In this document: positions 34,384-44,965 of the stretch, one piece after another
Layout of the letters: each line of letters begins with the position of its first letter
How positions within the stretch are numbered: the stretch's first letter is position 1
Assembly: GCA_022828595.1 (NCBI GenBank)
Contig: JAKGHH010000005.1
Span: 31,260,193-31,324,192, forward strand
DNA: 64,000 bases
From: Nelumbo lutea
Lineage: Eukaryota > Streptophyta > Magnoliopsida > Proteales > Nelumbonaceae
Direction of reading: 5' to 3'
Program-made: the position numbers and the translations under genes
The notes under the pieces: generated by a model
Databases searched by the model: none
What the model saw: only the letters and a program-made list of their open reading frames with translations
Told to the model about the DNA's origin: nothing

Positions 34384-34621
34384 TTCTACTAATTCACCAT
34401 GCCATAAACTAGATTACAATGATCGTTGAGATCATTAATGAATGCAATGCTTTATGCTCTCCTTTTTCCTTTCTCTATGTTTTTTCTCTTCTCCTCTTAA
34501 AATAAAAACAAGGATCAAAATATTGATACACCTACCCAAAGTAATCAATGAGTATCACTACAACTAATGCTCATATTTTATTTATTTTTCTTTTTCTTAT
34601 AAGAATTTGCTAGGTTGATGT

Positions 34622-35056
34622 TGTCATGTCCAGGGCTCAACCAACCACTTCGCACCATGTCAGCAAAATTGCACACAACACACCAGGGTTGGCGGACCAA
34701 CAAGCGAAAACCTCAGAAGAGGATGTAACGCATGATCCACTTCATTATTAAAAGGCATCTCCTATCAAGGTATACTATCTATATTTTCTCAAACTCTCTC
34801 CCACTCTCTATCCTTCTTGCTTCCTTACCTTCCTTGGCCCGGACCAGTTTGTCTTCAACAGCTTGGCCCATCTACACTTTGCTTACACCTTACTGACTTG
34901 AGCATTGAGTGCCTTTCCGGAGGACCTCATCCATGGAACCTCCCACCACACTTTGGTTATAGGTCTACTTAGTGCATCACATCATCCTTTCACCTCGGTT
35001 CATCCAAGTTGGTAGGATTTATCTATTGCACATCCACCACAGTTTGGACAACAACA
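34622..35056 (+). repeat. E2 5' LTR
   Basis: It begins TGTCATGTCC and ends ACAACAACA. It matches 59155-59688 (aacaagcgaaaacctc/gaaccttagaagagga, aaggcatctcc, aggtatac, ttggtaggatttatct). It lacks about 110 bp that the 3' copy has before the aaggcatctcc block. It is followed at 35057 by aattgacattgtct, a mutated form of the E1-type primer-binding site. Confidence 0.85.
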
Positions 35057-35659
35057 AATTGACATTGTCTATTAGAACTAAAACAAAAATCCTCCCGTTG
35101 GCGCTCAATTCCCATTCCAAATGTCCCTCTACAAGGTTTTGTAGCCAAAGCCTATGACCCACGAAGAATCCAATGCCTTATAGAGAATTGTCAATCAATT
35201 TGTCATAATGATTGAAGCGATGGGACAGCCTAAGTGTGCCCCAGCGATTGTCCCACCCATTCACCAAGTGCCCCTTCAGGATGATCCTCCAGACCTCATC
35301 CATCTCCAAGGTCCAGCTCTCAAGCCTGGAGCTAAGCCCTCAATGCTCACTCACGGGGATCCAAACACTCCGGCACACACATCCCCACCAAAGAACACCT
35401 TGGACCCCAGGTGTAGTAACAAAAATAGTAGTGCTCACATGTTGAATCAAGCTCGGTAAAGGACCACCATACACCACTAAAGTTGCCCAAGCGTGTTGAT
35501 ATAGGTAGTGAGATCAAAGACATGCTTGAACACTTGAATGAGTTCAAGAGCAATCACCTTGACTGCCATGTAATATACACAAGAACTTACCCTAATAAGA
35601 AGCTAGTCTTTACTTTCACCTAGAACTAACCCTAGTAAGCAGCCAGTCTTCACACAAGA

Positions 35660-38265
35660 AATCATGGACGAGCTCCCCCCTGCGGGATGGTGACCATGTC
35701 AGTTTGAGATGTACAATGGCACTTCAAACCCTAAAGATCACTTGGAAGGATTCAAGGCCACAATGCTCTTACCTAGTATCTCGAAAGTCCTAATGTGTAA
35801 AGCCTTTGTGTCCACCCGATAAGAAGATGCCCAACAATGGTATTCAACACTACCACCACACTCCATAGCCACATGGGACTAATTTAAAGAAAGGTTTCTA
35901 GCGCAATTCACCAACAACTAGCAACACTAGAAGACAATGGCCAACTTCATGTCAATCAAGCAAAAAGATAGGGAATCACTAACAAAGTACTTGGCGAGGT
36001 TCAACGCCAAGTCGATTCAGATACAAAACCTAAATTAGTTCATAGCAGTAGCTGCCCCAATGAACAGTCTACACTCCTCACGCTTTAGCTTTTCGCTATA
36101 GAATAAGGCCCCTATCAACATGACTAAACTCTTGGCATGGGCACAAAATTACATCAATGCTAAAGAGGCAAAAACACAATGTTGACAAGATGAGGAAGTC
36201 TGACATGACCTGAAATGCAAAGACAAAGATGATAGCCTATTAGACAGTGTATGCCCTTAGCTCCAATCAGATTGATGTACAGATACATTTATTGTAAAGG
36301 AATAAAAGTACATTATTGTTTCATATTGAATTTAGTATGTTTTTGTGAAATTACCCCTAAACTAGACACTTATGAGACTCGTGTTAGTTTAGAATGTTCT
36401 CATCCATTGGATAGACTTGGGGAGTTTATCCTGTCAAGGCTGACAGTAATGTGCTACCAAAAAAGTTGGAGCAGCTTGTCATAGATGCTAGGATTAGACC
36501 TGAAATACATGTAGTGTGTGTTTGATTAAAACATTGAACCCGGACCATTTTCCAGTTATGCCCTGGACCCTGGAGACTGATAGGAAAAACTAGAAAGTTA
36601 CACATAATCCCTAGACTTGATTATGGTGCTACACTAGTGTCAGATTGAGTTGTTTTTTGATATGCCAATCAGTGAGATCCTTTAGGGGTCAAAACCTGGG
36701 TATGTTGGGGCATTTTGAGAATACACTTGAGTGGGTGATCATAGTGATAGGATCAGCCCCTTTTTCAGACAAAGTAAATGATCAGGACTGCACTCTCTCT
36801 GATGGAAATTTAAACTATCGATAGTTGATTTCAACCGTGTTTGAGATTTATTTTGTAATATATATATACATATATGTTTCAAGAAAAATGTTTACAAAAA
36901 GGTTTAATTCTCAAAACCCATCCGAACAGAGAGTGTGACACTGCATCTTGCAATCAGGGGAGAGGTCTTTCCCTGTCGAATAGTGTTTGATTATTGTGGG
37001 TTGAGAGGTTAAGTGTAAGAGACCATTAAGGGATGATTACCTAATGGGATACATCTTACTTAAGTTCATTATCTTTGGATCTTCATATGATGGCTGCCTT
37101 CAATGATCATTTAACTGTAAATGTTGGGCCCATTTTGAGCCTTAGTGATGAGCTTAGGGGTTCACTGCATTTGGTAGTGAATTTGACCAGGCCTTTTCAC
37201 AGAGTTTGGACCGAACACATGTGGGCTTATGTGAGGTCATTGTTGGAGTCCCACGCCATACAAATCAAACCTAAATGAGCTAGGCAACATTCTTGGATCG
37301 TGAACCACTTAGATAATGGGCCTAAAGCCCATGATTAATATGATTAATTAAGATGTCACATGACTACTTAAACTGTCATTTGACATGGGCAAATATGGGT
37401 TTGGATATGGTTATGGAGCACCCATTCTATTAAGAGGATAAGACCTATCTTATGATAGAGTCCAGATCCAAATAAAGATTTGGATAAAACCTCCTAATTC
37501 GATTAGGAGAGGTGCTCCTTAAAGGTTAAAAAGAAGAGATCGAATTGCTCAAAATCACTCTACATTTCAGCTCTCTTTCTTCTCCTCTTGTCGCCCAAGA
37601 AACCCTAGTTCGATCTCAGTATTTGGGACTGATCTTGATCAGTTTTGTATCTAATTTTTTCAAGAAAAATATAGAGAAAATTTTTCGTTACCTTCCCAGT
37701 TCGATCCAAGGTTTTTTATTGCAGTTTTACTGAAAACTGCATTGTTGAACCAGCTTCACTTCAAGCTGTGTTATCTTCAGTGGAACCTGGTTTTGGAATC
37801 TGATTTGGGCGTGACTACCTTTAGAGTTACATTTGTGGATCCATATCAGGTATACATCTCCCTCTTGTTTGGTTTCAAATCTAGTCTGGTTTTAATCAAG
37901 ATTGATCCTAGAAAAATGTTGTTTTTTCTAAAACAAGAAATGTGATTCACGAAAGGTTAAAGAAAATTTTTTTAAATTTTGCCCAGCCATATAGAATGGT
38001 TCGGCCATCCATTTGATGGATTCTCACCTTCCTTCAAGCCAAGCCGACCTTTAGAAATTTCACACCCGTCAATTCTACATGGACCAAAGTGTTAATGCAA
38101 ATTCGTAACTAACACTTTATCCAATGGCTAATGAATATGAAGTTCGTAGGCAATAAGAGGAAACGAGGCAAATACTACAAATTCCATAAATACCATGGCC
38201 ACAACACAGAGAGTTGTAGAGACCTCTACAACCACATAGAAGACCTTGTATGATGAGGATACCTC
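35660..38265 (+). pseudogene. E2 gag, split by an insertion
   Basis: The Retrotrans_gag domain is readable in pieces: FEMYNGTSNPKDHLEGFKATM (about 35708-35770), DAQQWYSTLP, FKERFLAQFTNN, KQKDRESLTKYLARFNAKS. Many stops interrupt it. After the inserted repeat (36248-38036) the reading resumes with RPTFRNFTPVN and the zinc-knuckle-like KFHKYHGHNTESCRDL (about 38180-38228). It is non-functional. Confidence 0.85.
36248..38036 (+). mobile_element. Probable solo LTR, copy 2, inside E2 gag
   Basis: It begins TGTATGCCCTTAGC and ends CCTTCCTTCA. It matches 5402-7332 throughout, in the same orientation. It cuts the E2 gag frame between the capsid domain and the zinc knuckle, so it inserted after E2. 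The flanking 5-mers (gacag, agcca) are not identical. Confidence 0.75.
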
Positions 38266-38559
38266 AGCAAGTTTGTAGTTGACCCCCTAATACCCTGTAA
38301 AGATAACCCTAGCCGCGCTGATGTGCTTGATGACCGAGACCCTCCTTTGGATGGAGTCATTTGTTTCATCTCCGACAGAACAACTTCGAGGGGAAAGAGC
38401 ACTCCTCGGCATGGAAGGCCTATGCTCACGTCAACTAGGTAGAAGATCATATGCTGAAGAAGCCCAAGGTCGACATGCCCATATCATTCATCAAGGATAA
38501 TCTCAAAGGAATTCAAACCCCACATGATGATGCCCTAGTGATAACGACAAACATTGCTA

Positions 38560-38831
38560 ACTTTAAAGTGCATTAAGTGTTCGCTAACATGGGAAGCTCA
38601 ACCAACATCATCTTTGAACATGGCTTCTTAAAAATGAAAATTGGATATAACCTATTATGGGCAATGAACACCCCCCTACTCGGATCATCCAGTGACTCAT
38701 TGATACCAGAGGGAAAGATCACCCTACCAAAGATGTTAGGAGATGGTCTCCAGAAGAGCACGCTTATGGTAGACTTCCTAGAGGTAAAGGTTCGATCACT
38801 ATACAATTTCATCCTCAACGACCTACACTAA
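38560..38831 (+). pseudogene. E2 protease domain, active-site Asp lost
   Basis: FANMGSSTNIIF (about 38578-38614) aligns with the protease signature V-D-x-G-S-S-A-D-I. The catalytic Asp is replaced by Asn. Downstream segments LIPEGKITLP and LEVKVRSLYN fit the rest of the domain. It is bounded by stops. Confidence 0.75.
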
Positions 38832-39189
38832 ACGCACTTCATGCCTTGGTCTCCATCTACCACCTGCCAATAAAGTTCCCTATCGACTATGGCACTAGAG
38901 TCACCCAATGAGATCAATACACTGCGCTACAAAGAAAATCTGCCTCTTGAGAAGCTCTTGATACTGACGACCTAGACCTCCAGGCCGGACAAGCTCCAAA
39001 TACAATGTGGTCAACCCAATGAAGGTTAAACTTAGGTACCTCTCTTCGATGGTGACTCAGTTAAGGATGGTCTCTAGGATAACATCATCTAGTTCCTAGA
39101 AGCTAATGTCAATGTCTATGCCTGCTTCGTAGTAGACATGTCGGGATTAACCCCCAGGTCATAACTCTTTGACTCAACATTGACCCCTA

Positions 39190-40200
39190 TTACTAACCTG
39201 TATGGAAAAAGAAGAGGATCTTCACCCCTTAATGGTGGAAGGCGATAAACAAGGAGGTGAACAAACTCCTCAATGCGGGCTTCATCAAAGAAGTAACCTA
39301 CCTGAACTAGCTCACAAACGTTGTGATGGTAAAGAGACCAATGTGAAATGAAGGCTTTGCATCGACTTCACTGACCTTAACCAAGCCTACCCTAAGGATA
39401 GTTTCTCCCTATTGAGGATAGACCAACTCATCAACGCAACAACAGCCATGAATTCCTCAGGTTCATAGACACCTTTTACAGGCTATAACCAAATAAAGAT
39501 GCACCTTGACAACGAACAAAAGACTACTTTCATCACTAAGGTTGTGTTTTGAATCGGTGTAAAAGTACACAAATGATGTTTTGCACTGAACCGTGAGAAG
39601 AAGTGACCATTGCATTTTGAAAAGATTATGTGAAAAGTGTAAAGTTTTACATTGATTTTATCAATGTATACATTGATAATTGATGTAAAATTTTACGTTT
39701 GATGAGGTTTTACATTGATTCACAACATAAAACTCCACTCCATCCAAATGCATGCAAAACTGAATCAGAGTGGAGTTTTACGTCGATCATGATTACACAC
39801 TCTTTCCAAACATTGACAAAATTGAACCAACATAAATTTTTACATTGTTCTTGATTTACACTGATTCCAAATGCAAACTAACTAAGGCCTTTATTGCTAT
39901 AAGGTCATACCCTTCAGCCTCAACAACACTGGCACAACCTACCAAATGCTGGTGAACCACATCTTTTGAGAGCATCTTAGCTAAAATATGGATGCAGATA
40001 ACATGCTGGTAAAGAGAAAAAAAAAAAAAAAAAAAGCCAAATAGTACCTAGCTGACCTTGAAGAAGTCTTTCATCTCCTTTGATAGTACAAGATGAAATT
40101 GAATCCAACCAAATGTGCCTATGGCATCAATTTGATCAAGTTCCTAGGATTTATGGTAACCCAAATTGGAATCAAGTCCAATTTAGAGAAAACCTAGGCC
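39190..40200 (+). pseudogene. E2 reverse transcriptase, split by a MITE
   Basis: Fragments in shifting frames match gypsy RT: EVNKLLNAGFIKEV, MVKRPM, TTFIT up to the insertion at 39541, then YCYKVIPFSLNN and YQMLVNHIF after 39888. The YVDD region is not cleanly readable; a poly(A) run (40018-40036) lies there. The segment around 40080-40200 corresponds to the end of the palm (MKLNPTKCAYGI, KFLGFMV). Confidence 0.75.
39542..39880. mobile_element. MITE inside E2 RT (339 bp)
   Basis: The insert interrupts the RT frame and is flanked by actaagg on both sides (39535-39541 and 39881-39887). Its ends form imperfect inverted repeats (tttgaatcggtgtaaaa and complement tggaatcagtgtaaat). Internally, ttttacattgat and atcaatgtaaa-type words form further hairpins. 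It has no coding capacity. Confidence 0.75.
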
Positions 40201-40379
40201 ATCATGGTTATTTAATCTCTACAAATGCACAATGAAGTGCAACGCCTTACAGGATGGATTGTTATGCTCAATATATTCATGTCAATGTCTGTAGACCGCT
40301 GCCTTCCCTTTTTCAAGGTGCTAAAGCAAGTGAAAGACTTCTAATTGACTAAGGAATGTGAATAGGGTTTCTAGTAGTT

Positions 40380-41140
40380 TAAGCAGCACTTAAGATCGCC
40401 TCCCTTGTTGACAAAGCTAAGCCCAACAAACAAACTACTACTGTACCTATCCACCAATGACATGGTGGTCAACTCGGCCCTTATGAAAGAAGATGGAGTT
40501 CAAAGGCCCATCTACTATACCAATAAGGTGCTCACCAACATGGAAACCAAATACCTGAACCTTGAGAAGGCCGCCTTAGCTCTAGTGACCATTGCCCATA
40601 AACTCTATCCATACTTCTAGGATTACAACACCTACATCCTCATAGATCAGCCCCTCAAGTAGTTGTTTCAACCTCGACTCGGCTCCTTGGGCCACCATCA
40701 AATCTCAAGATTTAGTCAGCCTCATCGTCAAGTTTTTCTTCTTAGCTATCAATCCAGGCGAACTTGATAGATCTCCCAACTAGTAAGGGAGCAACACTAG
40801 TCTCCTACTCCTCAAACCAATGACAATGTTCTCGAATACGCTCTCATATTCAATTTCAAGGCTTCTAACAATGAAACTAAGTATGAAGCCCCAATAGTCA
40901 GACTATGCAATAAGTAGGAGGATAGTGCAAGATGCATTGAAGCTTTTAATGACTCCTAGCTGGTCGAAAATCAAGTCAACAGTATATTTGAAGCTCAAGA
41001 ACCTAGCATGTCCAACTACCTAAAGAAGTTCCAATAACTTGTCACCCTATTTGAGAACTTCTCGATATAGTAAATACCATGAGCCAAGAACCACCAAGTT
41101 AACACCTTATCTAAACTTGCCAATTCATCCTAGATCGACC
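40380..41140 (+). pseudogene. E2 RNase H region
   Basis: The segment LLLYLSTNDMVVNSALMKED ... RPIYYTNKVLTNMETKYLNL ... HKLYPYF (40405-40620) is RT-linked RNase H. A second RNase H-like piece follows with FNFKASNNETKYEA, LVENQV and LSKLANSS (about 40850-41130). This repeats the two-RNase-H layout of E1. Several stops are present. Confidence 0.75.
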
Positions 41141-41399
41141 TTGAAGGGACTATATGAGTTGACACCTTAGTTTACCTAAGCAACACCAAAGTAACACTAG
41201 CCACCTTTCTAATGTAGCCACAGTAGTCCTAGAAGTGTCTTCCACAATACCTATAGGATGACTCTCCCACAAGACCAAAACGAGGCCAAGAAGCTAGCAA
41301 ACAGGGTAGCTTAGTATTGCATCACCAGGGGACACCTTTATCGTAGATCTCACCTTGCCCTATCAAAAGTGTCTCTCCTCAAATAAAGCCAACTATGTA

Positions 41400-42420
41400 C
41401 TCAAGGAGATACACGGAGGAATCTGTAGTGATTCTCCTGACACCTTGACCCTAGCTCACAAAGCTCTTTGGCAAGGGTACTTTAGGCTAACCATGAAGCA
41501 AGATGCTGCATAACTAGTACAAAAGTGTAAATTCTATCAAAAACACTCCAACCTACTCCACCAGCCTACAGTCACCTTAACATTGGTCACCAGTACTTGG
41601 CCTTTTGCTTAGTGGGGCATGGACATCCTCGATGCCTTCCCTCTAGTGATTAAGCAGAAGAAATTCCTCCATGTGGCCATTGACTACTTCACCAAGTGGG
41701 TCAAAACAGAATCCCTGTCACTTATTACAAATCAAAACGCCCAAGACTTCTTGTGGAGAACCATTACCCGTCACTTCGGAATTCCCCAAGTGTTGATCAA
41801 CAACAACACATAGTTTATAGATAAAAGGTTCGAGGAGTACTATTTTAAGCTCAGAATAAAACATCGCACCACTGCAATTCATTGACCATAGAGCGATGGC
41901 CAGACTGAGGTCACTAACTATACTCTGTTGTACAGCTTGAAGACCAAACTTCATAGAGCCAAAGGCAGGTGGGTGGAAGAGCTTTTGAGCATCCTCTAGG
42001 CTTATTGGACTACACCAAGGACAACAACTGGAGAAACCCCGTTCAACATGGCATTTAGAGTAGAAGAAACGGTCCTTGCAGAAATTGGATCCCTTATACT
42101 CCATATCGAGCTCAACAATGAGGAACCAACAACGTAAACCTCTACACTGAACTAGACCTCTTAGAAAAACTAGAGAGTGAGCAAAGATAAGAATGGCCAC
42201 ATATCAATAAAGAATGGCCAAGTACTATAACATTTGAGTCCACCATAGAAAATTAAAAGTAGGTGACCCCGTACTCTATAAGGTTATTGTACCGGAACCT
42301 GTGTAGGGAAGCTCAGACCAAATTGGGAAGGACCATACAAAGTGAACAAAGTGTTGGGACCGAGCTCCTACAAACTAGAAGACCCCGACGACAATCCTAT
42401 ATTAAGGAGTTGGAACTCTA
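41400..42420 (+). pseudogene. E2 integrase, decayed
   Basis: A zinc-finger remnant lies at about 41410-41540 (KALWQGYF, KCKFYQKHS-type). The core starts with WGMDILDAFP and IDYFTKWVK. The second Asp is lost (LINNNT in place of LISDNG), while the Glu is kept in GQTEVTN. C-terminal matches are TTPRTTTGETPFNMAF and VGKLRPNWEGPYKV. Stops are frequent. Confidence 0.8.
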
Positions 42421-43459
42421 GTAATATGAGAATGTACTATCAATGAATGATGTCAAGTAGAATGGCGATCAAGCTCTCTACTTAACTAAGTAATGAAGTT
42501 ATTTTTACATAAGAAAGCAAGAAACTGCCAAACTACACACATAGCACAACATAGTATGCCCAGACCTGGCTGTCCACCAATGGTCAAGGCCTAGCACTTA
42601 GCCTAGCTTAGATTAGTCACGATGTGAATGATGTCATTGCTACCCATGGCAAGAGAATGGTAACTGAACACCACCCCATGGTATCCTCATGACCCCATGG
42701 GACCATGGACTCATGATGATTTCTTTGACTTGGCGTTGGGGCAAAGACAACAAAGGACTATGGGAGATTTGTTAAGGAACACCTGGTTCTTATGTTAACA
42801 ACAAAAGTTGTTGACCTTGGCCATCCAAAGGTTGAGGCCACATTGGAAGCATATAACTAAAGCAAGTCATGGAAAAAGCCAAAGTATTAAAACAAAGTAA
42901 CTTTCATTGCAAAAGGTAGATTTATACAGGTATTTAAGCTTGTCATAACGAGTTGTATAAGAAGAACAAAAGGTAGAGAACAAGGAAGCCAATGCAAAGA
43001 TGGACAAAACAGTCGCCCGAAGACTCTAGTCAATGTCACTCCTTGACGGGGGGATCATTGGAGGGCTCTTGGTTATCTACCCAATCACTGACCCCAATCC
43101 TTCCTCCCTCCTCAACTCACTCCTCTAGGTCCCAAGGGCCAAACTCTTCTACCACGAGAGCTATCTCTGGGAACAGGTGTATGACCTTCCTCGTACAGAA
43201 TGCAAAGCCCATTTGCCAAGAGTTGGTGGGATAGTCATCCAACTCAGTCTAGGAGTCATCAAAGTGCTTGTACTTAGTCATAGCCTCTTGCCTCGCCCAA
43301 GCAACCCTCACCTTAGCCTCCTCCTTTGCCTACTTCACCTTCTCTTTTACATCATAAAAGCGATTCTTCAATTTCTTTAGGTCATTCTCTATCTTTCTCC
43401 ACTTAGTGAGCCTCCGAAGACCACACGTGGTTGACTAGACTGGCAACTGCATATATAAC

Positions 43460-43543
43460 CTACAAAGCACAGAAAGGTGTAACTCTGGGCTCTTTGAGTT
43501 AGGAAAAAGGAGTGCACAAATAAAAAGACATTCGGCTTATTAC
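43460..43543 (-). other. E2 aORF intron (84 bp)
   Basis: Donor ACCATG|GTAATAAG and acceptor CTTTCTGTGCTTTGTAG|GTTATA. The join ETM|VIYAVASLV parallels HCM(V)|VNSAVHALT in E1, so the intron position is shared. Confidence 0.65.
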
Positions 43544-43978
43544 CATGGTCTCATGGATGGCCAAGCTCTCTAGTGCCCTACTTGTGTGACTCATGAGTCA
43601 TGGCATCCCTCCAAATCATGGGAAATAAAATGGCCTAGACAAGCTATTGGTCATGCCTTTGGTCTCCAACGTGTCCCAAGGCGACACACCCATTTGGCTG
43701 GTAAACTCTAGCCTCCTCCCCCTCTTCAGCAGCTAAGGTCTACCCTTTAAGACTCCTCTAGAGAGTTGCTTGTGAGAGGTTGCATGATGAAAGTGCCTCC
43801 TCAGAACCCCATCTTCTGAAGTCCTCAGCCTCTTTAATGGTCGAGGAGTAACCTCCTCAAGTCAATGTTGCAGAGGGGTTGCACCCGACGACAAAGTTGT
43901 AACCTTCTTCATTGTCATAGCCTAGAGATGATGCATGAGTGCCTCTTTGTTGGAGCTCATCTTTGTGTCTACACAATA

Positions 43979-44055
43979 CAGAAAGATAGTCAGCACTTGG
44001 AAAAATCAAGGGTAAAGGGAGAACTACTACAAACTCATAAGGAATAAGAACCGAC
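43979..44055 (-). other. E2 aORF intron (77 bp)
   Basis: The acceptor TTTCTGTATTGTGTAG precedes ACACAAAGATGAGC. This matches the place where E1 has TTTTTTGCAG before GTCCCATGAAGC. The donor assigned is CTG|GTCGGT, a weaker site, so that end is less certain. Confidence 0.5.
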
Positions 44056-44965
44056 CAGCTAGGGGGCTATATCAGCCTAGCTCAGATCAACATGGCGAAT
44101 AATGTGTACTATTTAATGTGCACCCTCAAGATTTGCCTCAAACCCACTATCTCTTCCTTCATTACCTCAGACTTCGCCAGGGTCTTCACCTTCGTCCTCG
44201 AGACAACCAGGTCGGGAGCGAAGGGCCACCCATCCTTGTGCTTTACAAAGAAAAACCCCTCCTTCTAGTGCTTAATCAAGGAAGGGGCTCCAACGAGCAC
44301 CTTGGCATTTGGTTAGGTTGAGAAATAATAAAAACCTTATTGGAGCTTCTTCAAATGGAGAAAGTACTTAAACATAGGCAGGGTGACTAGGATGTCATGG
44401 ATGGTGCAAAAGTAAAGGAGTCCGGCTAGTTATTGAAAGGAGTTAGGCATCAATTGAACAAGCAAAATTTGATGCCACCTCAACATGGTTACCAAGCTAC
44501 TATCTAGGGGGAACGTCAAGCCCGCGATCATTCTTTCTTCATACACACAGAGCTTGCTGGGTCAAGCTGAGTCTGCCCTCTTGCCTATTCGATGGTACCT
44601 TAGCTTGAACCCAAGAGGGATGCTATATGCTTCCCTTGGGGGAACTTCGGGTTCCTCACCCAATATTTCCACTTTGGCCTCCTCAATCTCCTTGACCTCA
44701 GCCCCCTCAACCTTCTCCTCAGCATTGAACATAACATGCTCACTTCTAGAATCCTCTTTGACCTCAGCCACATTCAGTCTCAAAGACAACTATATTCAGG
44801 CTAAGGTCTCAACTCATGCTCACCTTCAAGCTAGAGCTACCCTAACCGGAAGAAGGGAAGAAAAAGATGTAAATGAAGAAGATGAGGATGAGGAGATCTT
44901 ATCAAAGAGGAGAAAGGAAGAAACACCAGATGGGGACAAACACCAATTGAACTCCACATTGCCAT

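Larger units (their letters stand above)
42980..44789 (-). pseudogene. E2 antisense ORF, two introns
   Basis: It is the homologue, by position, of the E1 aORF. An acidic N-terminal segment begins near 44789 (NVAEVKEDSRSEHVMFN). The conserved domain follows: ERMIAGLTFPLDSSLVTML, LLVQLMPNSFQ, then WYYFST-type, NAKVLVGAPS and KEGFFFVKHKDGWPFAPD. A first intron (44055-43979) is followed by MSSNKEAL. An exon ending SHTSRALESLAIHETM and a second intron (43543-43460) come next. The C-terminal part is a charged coiled coil (LRRLTKWRKIENDLKKLK, QAKEEAKVRVAWARQE) with NSWQMGFAFCTRKVIHL. Stops and frameshifts are present. Function unknown. Confidence 0.7.
34622..44965 (+). mobile_element. E2: decayed Ty3/gypsy element related to E1 (main part)
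   Basis: It has the same domain order as E1: LTR, PBS, gag, protease, RT, RNase H, integrase, antisense ORF. It is crowded with stop codons. Three later insertions interrupt it: a 1.8-kb TG...CA repeat in gag (36248-38036), a MITE in RT (39542-39880), and the 14.2-kb element E3, which entered six bases into E2's 3' LTR. The remainder of that LTR is at 59155-59688. A clear target duplication of E2 itself was not seen. Confidence 0.85.

Noticed and set aside
35057..35079. Treating 34622-59688 as one 25-kb retrotransposon
   Set aside because: The E2 LTRs do bound this span, but 44966-59154 has its own LTRs, primer site, opposite-strand gag and target duplication. It is a later nested element.
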